A stretch of 52,142 nt of DNA from an uncultured Clostridium sp. GTDB taxonomy: Bacteria > Bacillota > Clostridia > Lachnospirales > Lachnospiraceae. Every line of letters starts with the position of its first letter. The stretch's first letter is position 1. A program made the translations under genes and the position numbers. Shown here piece after piece: positions 40,152 through 48,248 of this stretch. Below the pieces are notes generated by a model. It was not told the origin of the DNA. It made no database searches and saw only the letters and a list, made by a program, of their open reading frames with translations. The DNA is taken from positions 1 through 52,142 of the forward strand of contig USJW01000020.1 of assembly GCA_900555045.1 (NCBI GenBank), written 5' to 3'.

Positions 40152-41653
40152 CTTTTTTCTTTTACTTCCTTAATTTTCTTTTCCAGGGCATCCACAACCT
40201 TCCTTAAGACCTTTACCCTGGCATACCGCTTATCATTGCCCTCCACCACGATCCATGGCGCATAGGTGGTGGAAGTGCGCACCAGCATCTCGTTGACCGC
40301 TTCCTCATACTCGTCCCACTTCTCGCGGTTGCGCCAGTCCTCATCCGTTATCTTCCACTGCTTCATGGGATCTGCCTGGCGCTCCTTGAACCTGCGCTCC
40401 TGCTCATCCTTGTCAATATGGAGCCAGAACTTAAGCACCACGGCGCCGGCATTGGCCATGTGGGATTCCATCTCGTTGATTTCCTGGTATGCCCGTTTCC
40501 ACTCCGCCTCGCTGCAGAACCCCTCAATCCGTTCCACCATGACCCTGCCGTACCAGGTGCGGTCAAAGATGGCAATATGGCCCGCCTTTGGCACATTGTT
40601 CCAGAAACGCCACAGATAGTGGTGCACCTTCTCAATGTCATTGGGCGCTGCCGTGGGGTTCACCCGGTAGCCCCTGGGATCCAGCTGGCTTGTCAGACGT
40701 TTGATGGCCCCGCCCTTGCCGCCTGCATCCCAGCCCTCAAACCCGATCACCACGGGAATCCTTAACCGGTACAGTTCACTGTGCAGTTCGGATAACCGCT
40801 TCTGAAGCTTTTTTACCTGCTCCTTGTACGCTTCTTCTGTCAGGCTCTTGGAAAGGTCAATCCCGGACAGCACGCCGTTCTTAAAGCGCTCCCTGGTGGT
40901 GGCCGGCGCCGTACCCACTGTCTTACTGTCTGCTAAGGCCTTCCTTTTCTCCAGTTCGTACTGAAGCCTGTCCATGACAGAGGACACGATTTTGGTGGCC
41001 GCGTAATCCTTATCCACCGACTCAATGATGGCCCACGGCGCATAATCCGTGTCTGTCTTCTCAAGCATCTCCTCATTTATCCTGAGATACCGATCAAAGT
41101 GCCTGTTCCTCTCCCAGTCCTCCTTTGTGACCCTCCAGGAGGTTTCCTTGGAAGCGTCCAGCTTTTTAAACCGCTTTTTCTGTTCCTCCTTATCAATATA
41201 CAGGAAAAATTTGATGATGACCATCCCGTCATCGCTCAGCTGCTTTTCAAAGGACAGGATGTCCTGATAGGCGCCCTCCAGCTTGTCCTCGGTCGTCAGT
41301 CCGTCAAACCGGTCCACCTGCACGCTGCGGTACCAGCTTCTGTCAAATATGGCAATCCTGCCGTTGGCCGGGGTCTTGGTCCAGTAACGCCAGAGGAAGG
41401 GACGCATCTGCTCATCCTCAGTGGGCCTGTCGCAGGCATACACGTCAAATCCTCTTGGGTCCAGGGACTGGATCAGCCGGTTGATCTGGACCCCCTTGCC
41501 GGCTGCTCCCATGCCCTCAAACACAATCATGACCGGAATCCCCGCTGCCTTGCACTCCCGCTGCAGCAGCCCCAGTTTCCGGGAGGCCTCATCCATCACC
41601 CTGCGGTACGATTTCTTATCCACGGTTTTATTTAAATCAATCTTTTCCAGCAT
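40148..41653 (-). CDS. pap: two-module PPK2, polyphosphate:AMP phosphotransferase
   Basis: This is a 501-residue fusion of two PPK2 domains. The N-terminal module has Walker A GMGAAGKG at 47-54 and FDRSWYRSV. The C-terminal module has GWDAGGKG and FDRTWYGRVMVERI. In the two-domain class the enzyme uses polyphosphate to phosphorylate AMP to ADP; the first module has usually diverged and the second is catalytic. The start has AAGGAGG 7 bases upstream. It is coupled to the downstream flavoprotein by a 4-base overlap. Confidence 0.9.
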   Translation of the reverse strand: MLEKIDLNKTVDKKSYRRVMDEASRKLGLLQRECKAAGIPVMIVFEGMGAAGKGVQINRLIQSLDPRGFDVYACDRPTEDEQMRPFLWRYWTKTPANGRIAIFDRSWYRSVQVDRFDGLTTEDKLEGAYQDILSFEKQLSDDGMVIIKFFLYIDKEEQKKRFKKLDASKETSWRVTKEDWERNRHFDRYLRINEEMLEKTDTDYAPWAIIESVDKDYAATKIVSSVMDRLQYELEKRKALADSKTVGTAPATTRERFKNGVLSGIDLSKSLTEEAYKEQVKKLQKRLSELHSELYRLRIPVVIGFEGWDAGGKGGAIKRLTSQLDPRGYRVNPTAAPNDIEKVHHYLWRFWNNVPKAGHIAIFDRTWYGRVMVERIEGFCSEAEWKRAYQEINEMESHMANAGAVVLKFWLHIDKDEQERRFKERQADPMKQWKITDEDWRNREKWDEYEEAVNEMLVRTSTTYAPWIVVEGNDKRYARVKVLRKVVDALEKKIKEVKEKR

Positions 41654-41709
41654 ATGCAGTTCCTCCTTGTCTTGAAGCGCATCACCATAGGCTCTTTACT
41701 ATTTTATCC

Positions 41710-41715
41710 AGTATA
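41710..41715 (-). promoter_or_regulatory. possible -10 box of the pap operon
   Basis: TATACT on the minus strand, about 57 bases before ATG 41653, in an AT-rich stretch after the upstream gene. The hexamer at 17 bases (TTCTCC) is a poor -35. Confidence 0.45.
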
Positions 41716-41727
41716 CCATACTTTTTA

Positions 41728-42813
41728 TCATTGGAGAACAAATAATCCTTTTATGCCCCTGTATAGGACGCAGGCAACGAACACAAGGCCCAGGTACCCC
41801 ACCAGGGGATAGAACAGGTTCACCAGTTTAGCGAATGGAAGCATGCCCAGGATATAGGTAAATACGGTTACCGCCGCAGCCATGCCGTGTCTTCCGGTTC
41901 CCGGCGGCAGGGGAATCCGGTTGCAGACCGTCCACATCATGGTGGAACAGGAGGAAAAAATGCCCAGGACCAGTACGATGGAGAACACGGCCCCCAGCAC
42001 AAAGGAAATTTCCTTTGCAAGATACAGGGTAGGTACGGACAGGGACGCCGCTGTCCCGCCATGGAGCAGGATGGCCGTGTTCATGATTGCAATTGACAGG
42101 ACCAGGGTGGCCGCGCCCCAGATTGCCCCCCATTTTGCGTCCTTCCTGCTTTTGGCAGTCATTCCCAGGGCGGTGAAATACGTACTGCCGCTGAGGAAAT
42201 TAAGGGACAGGTACAAAACTGAACTGACCATCCAGCTGGGCGATGGCCGAAGCCCTGCCAGCGCCGTCCCATACTCCCCTGCCTGGGTGATGTTCCCAAA
42301 ATCCCGGATCACGGTAACCACCCCCACAAACAAGGTAAATACAATAATCACAGGACCGATGGCAGACACAATCCGGATCAGGCGCTCAAACCCAACCAGG
42401 TATGCCCCTAAGACCAGGGCCGACATAATCAGGGAGCCAATATACCGGTTCAGCCCATAATACTCAGACAGGGCGGCGCCTGCCCCTGAGACCAGGACGG
42501 CAATCAGCAGCAATAAGGTCCCCAGGACCAGCCATGAATAAAAGGTTCCCGCCCTTTTTCCGCAATAATAGGTAAAATGGTTAAATCCGCCGTCCTTTTT
42601 GTGGGCATATCCCGTGGTCATAAGCATATTCCCCAGAAACAGGAACCCAACCAGGTTCAGTACCACCACACCATAACTGTAATAGCCATAGCTTGTGAAG
42701 AACTGGAGGATTTCCTGCCCGGTTGCAAAGCCCGAGCCAATCACCCAGGCAATAAAAGCCCCGGCGTATTTCATCACAGCCTTTTTATCACATCTGCCAT
42801 CGATATTCCCCAT
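41728..42813 (-). CDS. YkvI-like membrane carrier
   Basis: This is a 361-residue integral membrane protein with about ten hydrophobic helices. The start AGAFIAWVIGSGFATGQEILQFF (residues 17-39) has the GSGFATGQE motif of the YkvI family, which belongs to the amino acid-polyamine-organocation fold. The substrate is not known. The start ATG 42813 has AGGAGAGG upstream. It lies downstream of the lysC terminator with only about 50 bases between, so it may rely on read-through or a promoter I could not see. Confidence 0.85.
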   Translation of the reverse strand: MGNIDGRCDKKAVMKYAGAFIAWVIGSGFATGQEILQFFTSYGYYSYGVVVLNLVGFLFLGNMLMTTGYAHKKDGGFNHFTYYCGKRAGTFYSWLVLGTLLLLIAVLVSGAGAALSEYYGLNRYIGSLIMSALVLGAYLVGFERLIRIVSAIGPVIIVFTLFVGVVTVIRDFGNITQAGEYGTALAGLRPSPSWMVSSVLYLSLNFLSGSTYFTALGMTAKSRKDAKWGAIWGAATLVLSIAIMNTAILLHGGTAASLSVPTLYLAKEISFVLGAVFSIVLVLGIFSSCSTMMWTVCNRIPLPPGTGRHGMAAAVTVFTYILGMLPFAKLVNLFYPLVGYLGLVFVACVLYRGIKGLFVLQ

Positions 42814-42865
42814 CTTCCATCCTCTCCTGACCCAGCGTGGATTTTTGTTTTCCCGGACCGTGTCT

Positions 42866-42897
42866 TAAAAGAATGGCACGGTATCCCACCGTGCCAC
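42866..42897 (-). terminator. terminator of the aspartate kinase gene
   Basis: TGGCACGGT/ACCGTGCCA is a perfect 9-bp stem with a 5-base loop, followed on the minus strand by TTCTTTT. It lies 63 bases after the lysC stop. Confidence 0.8.
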
Positions 42898-42959
42898 TCC
42901 ATTCCTCATCTAAGCCATCCTGTATCCCTGCGCCCGGACGGCACAGGCGTCATCCATTA

Positions 42960-44279
42960 TCACAGCTCCGTAATCACGAAAATGTCGTAGATGGCGCGGA
43001 TAGCTGTCTCAAAATCGTCATTCTCCACGCCTATGATGATATTCCATTCACTGGAACCCTGGTCAATCATCTTCACATTGACCCTTGCGTGGGCAAGTGC
43101 TGAGAATATCCTTCCGGCCGTGCCGCGGTTGGACCTCATGCCCCGGCCAACCACTGCAATCAATGCCAGGTCAGACTCCAGCTCCACCGTATCCGGCTCC
43201 ACTGCCCTGTGGATGCCTGCAATCACGGACTGCTCATACTCCTCAAACTCAGACTGATGCACATATACGGTCATGGTATCAATACCTGAAGGCATGTGCT
43301 CAAAGGAAATACCGTACTGCTCAAATACGCTTAAGACCTTCCTGCCAAATCCCACCTCGGCATTCATCATGGCCTTTTCAATGTTGATGGAGCAGAATCC
43401 CTTCTTGCCGGCAATACCGGTAACGGTATGGCGCGGCTTGCGGCAGGTGCTCTCCACGATCAGTGTGCCTTTATCCTCGGGCCGGTTGGTGTTCCTGATA
43501 TTAATGGGAATCCCCTCCTTGCGCACCGGGAAGATGGCATCCTCATGAAGCACGCTGGCGCCCATGTAGGACAGCTCGCGCAGCTCCTTGTATGTAATGG
43601 TTTCAATGACCTCTGGGTCATCCACGATCCTTGGGTCCGTGACCAGCACGCCGGACACATCCGTCCAGTTCTCATACATATCCGCATGGATGGCCTTTGC
43701 CACGATGGAGCCGGTGACATCGGAACCTCCCCTGGAAAACGTCTTGACCGTTCCGTCATGGCGTGAACCGTAAAAACCCGGGATAACGGCCTTCTCCACA
43801 TGCTCCAGGCGCTCGGACAGCTCCTTATTGGTCAGGTCAGGCTCAAAATTACCGTTATCGTCAAAGAAAATCACTTCCGCGGCATCGATGAATTCAAATC
43901 CCAGATAATTGGCAACCACGATACCGTTCAGGTACTCGCCTCTGGAAGCAGCGTAATCCCTTCCTGCCTTTGCCAGGAAGTCCTCCTCTATCCGTTCAAA
44001 TTCGTGGTCCAGGTTCAGGTTTAAGTTCAGGCCGTCAATGATATCCATGTACCTGCTTTTGATCTTCTCCAGGATTTTCTTGTAGGACCTGCCTTCTGCC
44101 ACCGCATCATAACAGGCATACAGCATATCCGTAACCTTCTCATCCTTGTCACTCCGCTTGCCTGGTGCGGAAGGAACCACATATCTCCTGGACTTGTCAG
44201 CCCTGATAATATCCGCAACCTTCTTGAACTGCCTTGCGCTGGCCAACGAACTTCCGCCGAACTTCACCACTTTTTTCAT
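42960..44279 (-). CDS. lysC: aspartate kinase
   Basis: This 439-residue enzyme catalyses the first step to lysine, methionine and threonine. The kinase domain starts VVKFGGSSLASARQF, and SRGGSDVTGSIVAKA and TDVSGVLVTDPRIV are conserved catalytic segments. Two ACT domains lie at the C-terminus (about 305-435). It is the monofunctional class III-like length. It is monocistronic with an excellent promoter; the leader of about 85 bases is too short for a lysine riboswitch, so feedback probably acts on the ACT domains. Confidence 0.95.
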   Translation of the reverse strand: MKKVVKFGGSSLASARQFKKVADIIRADKSRRYVVPSAPGKRSDKDEKVTDMLYACYDAVAEGRSYKKILEKIKSRYMDIIDGLNLNLNLDHEFERIEEDFLAKAGRDYAASRGEYLNGIVVANYLGFEFIDAAEVIFFDDNGNFEPDLTNKELSERLEHVEKAVIPGFYGSRHDGTVKTFSRGGSDVTGSIVAKAIHADMYENWTDVSGVLVTDPRIVDDPEVIETITYKELRELSYMGASVLHEDAIFPVRKEGIPINIRNTNRPEDKGTLIVESTCRKPRHTVTGIAGKKGFCSINIEKAMMNAEVGFGRKVLSVFEQYGISFEHMPSGIDTMTVYVHQSEFEEYEQSVIAGIHRAVEPDTVELESDLALIAVVGRGMRSNRGTAGRIFSALAHARVNVKMIDQGSSEWNIIIGVENDDFETAIRAIYDIFVITEL

Positions 44280-44368
44280 CGTATCTGTCTCCCTTGCTCT
44301 TACTTTGCACTGTCTCTATTCTTAACAAAATAAAACACGCTCTGGCCTTTACTGCGTTACAAGTGCAA

Positions 44369-44397
44369 ATAATACCTTACTTTATCAAGGATGTCAA
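44369..44397 (-). promoter_or_regulatory. sigma-A promoter of lysC
   Basis: On the minus strand a perfect TTGACA (44392-44397) and TATTAT (44369-44374, 5/6) are 17 bases apart. This is the best-matching promoter in the window. Confidence 0.88.
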
Positions 44398-44489
44398 TAG
44401 GTTTCGATGAAAAAATTTGCGTACAGAGGACATTTGTTTTTACAGGACGGACTTTCTTTGTGGAAAATGTTTGCCGTCCCCGGCCAATC

Positions 44490-46574
44490 CTACAGCAGGT
44501 GCACCGCCACCACCAGTCCTGCAAATACAATGGACACCATGGATGTGAGTTTAATCAGGATATTGATGGACGGCCCGGAGGTATCCTTAAAGGGGTCGCC
44601 TACCGTGTCACCGATAACCGCTGCCTTGTGCTGCGGACTGCCCTTTCCCCCGTAAGCGCCGCCCTCAATGTACTTCTTGGCATTATCCCAGGCCCCGCCT
44701 GCATTGGACATCATCACGGCCAGCACAAAACCGGTCACCGTGTTGCCTGCCAGAAGTCCTGCCACGCCCTGAGGCCCCAGCAGAAGCCCCACTGCCACGG
44801 GAACCGCCACCGCCACCATGGCCGGTGCGACCATAAGCCTCTGGGCCGACCTGGTACACATATCCACACATGCGCCGTAATCCGGCTCGGCCTTTCCTTC
44901 CATCAGCCCGGTTATCTCCTTAAACTGCCGCCGCACTTCCACCACAATGGACTGGGCCGCCTCGCCCACCGCCTCCATGGTCAGGGATGCGAACAGGAAG
45001 GGAAGCATGCCGCCGATGAACAGTCCGATCAGCACCGGAGGATTGGTGATGGACAGGTCCAGATCCAGTCCCGGCGCGATCTGCCTTACTTTGTCAATAT
45101 AGGACGCAATCAGGGCCAGGGCCGTAAGGGCCGCGGAACCGATGGCAAATCCCTTGCCGGTGGCAGCCGTGGTGTTGCCCAGGGAGTCCAGGGCATCTGT
45201 CTTACGTCTGACATCCCCGGGCATATGGGTCATCTCAGCAATACCTCCCGCATTGTCCGCCACCGGGCCATAGGCATCCGTTGCAAGGGTAATCCCCAGG
45301 GTGGACAGCATTCCAACAGCGGAAACGCCCACGCCGTAAAGCCCTGCGTTAAAGTCACCCTTGCCTCCTGCGCAGAAATAACTGACCAGGACCGAAATCC
45401 CCACAACGACAACAGGCCCCACCGTGGACATCATTCCCAGGGACAGTCCGCTTATGATGACCGTGGCCCCGCCGGTCTCACTGGAGGCAGCAAGCTTCCT
45501 GGTGGGTGAATAGGAATCTGATGTATAATATTCCGTGATGGCGCCGATTGCCACACCTGCAGCCAGGCCGGACAGAATGGCCGCATATACCCCCATCTGT
45601 CCCGGAAGCAGGATGCGGATGGCAAAAAAGGCTGCAATCACCACCAGAACGGCGCTGATATAGGTCCCTGTCCTCAGGGCTGTCAGCAGGTTTTTCTGGG
45701 TCGCGTCCTCCTTTGTGTTCACGAAAAATGTTCCTGCAATGGATGCAACCACGCCCAGGGCAGCCAGCGTCATGGGCACAGCCACTCCCCTGACGCCGTA
45801 GCCCGCGGCCACTGCCAGGGCGGATGTGGAAACAATGGAACCAACATAGGACTCGTAAAGGTCAGCGCCCATTCCGGCCACATCGCCTACGTTATCCCCG
45901 ACATTGTCAGCAATCACTGCCGGGTTCCTGGGGTCATCCTCGGGAATGCCCGCCTCCACCTTGCCCACCAGGTCCGCGCCCACATCCGCGGCCTTGGTGA
46001 AAATGCCTCCGCCCACCCTTGCAAAGAGGGCCATACTGGACGCACCCATTCCAAAGGTCAGCATGTTGGCTGTTATCTGGGCAATCCGTTCCCCCTCAGG
46101 CAGGGCGCCAAAGGCCATATTCAGTATGAAATACCACACAGTCAGGTCAAAAAGCCCCAGGCCGACCACCGTGAACCCCATGACGGATCCGGCAGAAAAC
46201 GCAACCCTCAGGCCCTTGTTCAGGCTCTCCGAAGCGCCCTGGGCGGTCCGGCAGTTGGCCATGGTAGCCGTCCTCATGCCGATGAAACCGGACAGTCCGG
46301 AGAAAAATCCTCCTGTCAGGAAAGCAAAAGGTGTAAAAAAACTCAAAAAGCCGCAGATTGCCATTCCCATAAGGATGACAAAAACCGCGGCAAAAAATAT
46401 TCCTACGCCTTTGTATTGACGCTTCAGATACGCATTAGCACCTTTCTGTACCGCGCTGGAGATACCCAGCATCTCTTTGCTGCCCCCGGGTTCCTTCTTA
46501 ACCCTGAAAAACATACAGGCTGCAAAGGCCAGTGCGGCCAGCGAACCGACAGCCACATAATACATAGCATACAT
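44490..46574 (-). CDS. hppA: membrane-bound ion-pumping pyrophosphatase HppA
   Basis: This is a 694-residue integral membrane enzyme with about 15-16 helices that uses pyrophosphate hydrolysis to pump Na+ or H+. GADLVGKVEAGIPEDDPRNPA is the substrate-site signature and DNVGDNVGDVAGMGADL binds metal. GNTTAATGKGFA has Ala at the position usually Lys in K+-independent enzymes, so it is probably K+-dependent. Many clostridial K+-dependent members pump Na+, but the ion is inferred. It is monocistronic with a strong promoter. Confidence 0.94.
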   Translation of the reverse strand: MYAMYYVAVGSLAALAFAACMFFRVKKEPGGSKEMLGISSAVQKGANAYLKRQYKGVGIFFAAVFVILMGMAICGFLSFFTPFAFLTGGFFSGLSGFIGMRTATMANCRTAQGASESLNKGLRVAFSAGSVMGFTVVGLGLFDLTVWYFILNMAFGALPEGERIAQITANMLTFGMGASSMALFARVGGGIFTKAADVGADLVGKVEAGIPEDDPRNPAVIADNVGDNVGDVAGMGADLYESYVGSIVSTSALAVAAGYGVRGVAVPMTLAALGVVASIAGTFFVNTKEDATQKNLLTALRTGTYISAVLVVIAAFFAIRILLPGQMGVYAAILSGLAAGVAIGAITEYYTSDSYSPTRKLAASSETGGATVIISGLSLGMMSTVGPVVVVGISVLVSYFCAGGKGDFNAGLYGVGVSAVGMLSTLGITLATDAYGPVADNAGGIAEMTHMPGDVRRKTDALDSLGNTTAATGKGFAIGSAALTALALIASYIDKVRQIAPGLDLDLSITNPPVLIGLFIGGMLPFLFASLTMEAVGEAAQSIVVEVRRQFKEITGLMEGKAEPDYGACVDMCTRSAQRLMVAPAMVAVAVPVAVGLLLGPQGVAGLLAGNTVTGFVLAVMMSNAGGAWDNAKKYIEGGAYGGKGSPQHKAAVIGDTVGDPFKDTSGPSINILIKLTSMVSIVFAGLVVAVHLL

Positions 46575-46624
46575 AACACCCCTTCTTTCTCAATGTGCAA
46601 CAAGTTATCCAACGATTCACCCTA

Positions 46625-46653
46625 ATTATAAGATATTCATCGACACTTTTCAA
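46625..46653 (-). promoter_or_regulatory. sigma-A promoter of hppA
   Basis: On the minus strand TTGAAA (46648-46653, 5/6) and a perfect TATAAT (46625-46630) are 17 bases apart. The leader is about 45 bases. The rest of the gap, up to 46786, is GC-rich with short imperfect hairpins and no gene I can support. Confidence 0.85.
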
Positions 46654-46786
46654 TATGTAACCTATTTTTTCTTGCAGATCATCGCATCATTATCTGTGCA
46701 AAGGGGAAGGGGCATCCATTCTCCCCGGGCGGGGTGCGGACGGCGCCTATGAATGTCCAATCACGCCTTAGTGTGTGTTTGAACAT

Positions 46787-47377
46787 TCATTCCGTCAGCT
46801 GTGCCATCTGTCCATTCACGGATTCCTCGCAGGAACGCATGGCAAGGATTGCCTTTTCCATCAGCTCCTCCAGGCTCCATCCCAGGGCTTCTGCCCCGTC
46901 CTGGATCACATCCCTGGAACATCCGGCGGCAAACCGTTTATCCTTGAACTTTTTCTTCAGGCTGGACACCTCCATGTCCATCACGCTCTTGGACGGACGC
47001 ATCCTGGCCGCTGCGCCAATGAGCCCGGTCAGCTCGTCCACTGCAAACAGTATCTTCTCCATCTGGTGTTCCGGCTTAATGTCCACCATGATGCCATACC
47101 CATGGCAGCAGACCGCACGGATGAAATCCTCCTCTGCCCCCGCCTCTTTCAGCAGCTCAGGCGCCTTGATGCAGTGCTCCTGCGGATACATCTCAAAGTC
47201 AATGTCATGAAGCAGACCCACAAGACCCCAGAAGTCCGCCTCATCCCCAAAGCCCTGGTCCTGGGCAAACCATCTCATGGCCCCCTCAACAGTCAGTGCG
47301 TGAAGGATGTGGAACGGCTCCTTGTTGTATTTCTTCAGTGCCTCCAGCGCCTGTTCCCTGGTCAGTTTTGTTTCCAT
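46787..47377 (-). CDS. HD-domain protein, putative phosphohydrolase
   Basis: This is a 196-residue HD-superfamily protein. The metal-binding pattern is His26 (FHILHALTV), the HD pair His57-Asp58 in LLHDIDFEMYPQ, later histidines (EHCIKAPELL, CCHGYGI) and Asp in VDELTGLI. This layout matches small HDIG proteins that remove phosphate from nucleotides or related compounds; the substrate is unknown. The start at 47377 has AAGGAG upstream; an in-frame ATG at 47470 lies in the promoter and is excluded. Confidence 0.88.
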   Translation of the reverse strand: METKLTREQALEALKKYNKEPFHILHALTVEGAMRWFAQDQGFGDEADFWGLVGLLHDIDFEMYPQEHCIKAPELLKEAGAEEDFIRAVCCHGYGIMVDIKPEHQMEKILFAVDELTGLIGAAARMRPSKSVMDMEVSSLKKKFKDKRFAAGCSRDVIQDGAEALGWSLEELMEKAILAMRSCEESVNGQMAQLTE

Positions 47378-47450
47378 AATCAAGATCTCCTTTCTTCCTG
47401 CCCGGTCCCTCCCGGCACTCCATTGGGGATCCGGGAAAATGCTACTTTCC

Positions 47451-47478
47451 AGTATAACACCATGATGCAAAAAATCAA
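47451..47478 (-). promoter_or_regulatory. promoter of the HD-domain gene
   Basis: On the minus strand TTGATT (47473-47478, 4/6) and TATACT (47451-47456, 5/6) are 16 bases apart. The leader of about 65 bases contains a small TCCCGG/CCGGGA hairpin. Confidence 0.55.
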
Positions 47479-47525
47479 GAACGGGTTGGGGAACGCGGCC
47501 TTTTTGCTTTTAGGCAAACTAATGG

Positions 47526-47555
47526 TTGACGGATGCTGTTTTCCTTCTATATACT
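47526..47555 (+). promoter_or_regulatory. promoter of the GNAT gene
   Basis: TTGACG (47526-47531, 5/6) and TATACT (47550-47555, 5/6) are 18 bases apart. The following palindrome overlaps the -10 and the start point. Confidence 0.6.
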
Positions 47556-47580
47556 GGCCTTATGCAATAACGGCCAGTAT
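47551..47580. promoter_or_regulatory. palindrome over the GNAT promoter, likely operator
   Basis: ATACTGGCC and GGCCAGTAT form a perfect 9-bp inverted repeat with a 12-base spacer. It starts inside the -10 and covers the transcription start. No T-run follows, so a repressor site is more likely than a terminator. Confidence 0.55.
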
Positions 47581-47628
47581 CCTGTCCGGCCGGAACATCA
47601 ATCAGACTTATGATCAGGGAGGTACCAT

Positions 47629-48141
47629 ATGATATACCGTTTAGCAGACAAGGATGACCTGCCCCGGCTTCTTTCCATGGTGGAGCAGGCCAAGGTTTCT
47701 TTCCGGGCCAGGGGCATCAACCAGTGGCAGAAGGGGGACCCGGACGGTCCGGGGCTTCTTGCGGCCATCGGCCGGAAAACCGTCCATGTGCTGGATGTGG
47801 GAGGGCAGGCCATCGGAATGATAACCGTGGTCCAGGGGCCGGAGGCCAGTTACAGGGACATAGACGGCGCATGGCTCAATGATGGGCCATACGCTGCCTT
47901 CCACCGCGTATGTGTGGAAGAAAACCGCAAGGGCCAGGGACTGGCCGCCAGGCTGTTCGCAGAATCGGAGGACTTTGCCAGGTCCCAGGGATGGCGCAAT
48001 GTCCGGATTGACACCCATCCGGACAACCTTTCCATGCAGCGTGCCCTGGAAAAAAGCGGTTACCGCCTATGCGGCAGCCTGATTCTGCAGGAAGGGACGG
48101 AAAAAGGGGATCTAAGGCTGGCTTACCAGAAAGTGCTATAA
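47629..48141 (+). CDS. GNAT-family N-acetyltransferase
   Basis: This is a 170-residue acetyltransferase. The acetyl-CoA motif A reads FHRVCVEENRKGQGLAARLF (about 88-107), with the R/Q-x-x-G-x-A pyrophosphate loop as RKGQGLA. Motif B reads IDTHPDNLSMQRALEKSGYRLCG. The acceptor is unknown. It starts at 47629 after GGGAGG and is monocistronic, convergent with purL. Confidence 0.9.
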   Translation: MIYRLADKDDLPRLLSMVEQAKVSFRARGINQWQKGDPDGPGLLAAIGRKTVHVLDVGGQAIGMITVVQGPEASYRDIDGAWLNDGPYAAFHRVCVEENRKGQGLAARLFAESEDFARSQGWRNVRIDTHPDNLSMQRALEKSGYRLCGSLILQEGTEKGDLRLAYQKVL

Positions 48142-48165
48142 ACTGATATCCTGATTCCCCACCGC

Positions 48166-48214
48166 AAACAGGGAATGCCCGGCCGAAACCAAGTCAGCCG
48201 TGTATTCCCTGTTT
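48166..48214. terminator. palindrome between convergent GNAT and purL genes
   Basis: AAACAGGGAAT and ATTCCCTGTTT are a perfect 11-bp inverted repeat with a 27-base loop. There is no T-run on either side, so it would be a weak terminator or an RNA-stabilising hairpin for both convergent messages. Confidence 0.5.
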
Positions 48215-48248
48215 CCATGTCCAATCCAGCCCCTCATACATCACTTAA

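Noticed and set aside
44280..44489. Lysine riboswitch ahead of aspartate kinase
   Set aside because: The strong promoter at 44369-44397 leaves a leader of only about 85 bases, and no lysine-riboswitch-like helices were seen.
44391..45509. A 372-codon plus-strand open frame over hppA
   Set aside because: It is antisense to a complete membrane pyrophosphatase and has no start signals or domain of its own.
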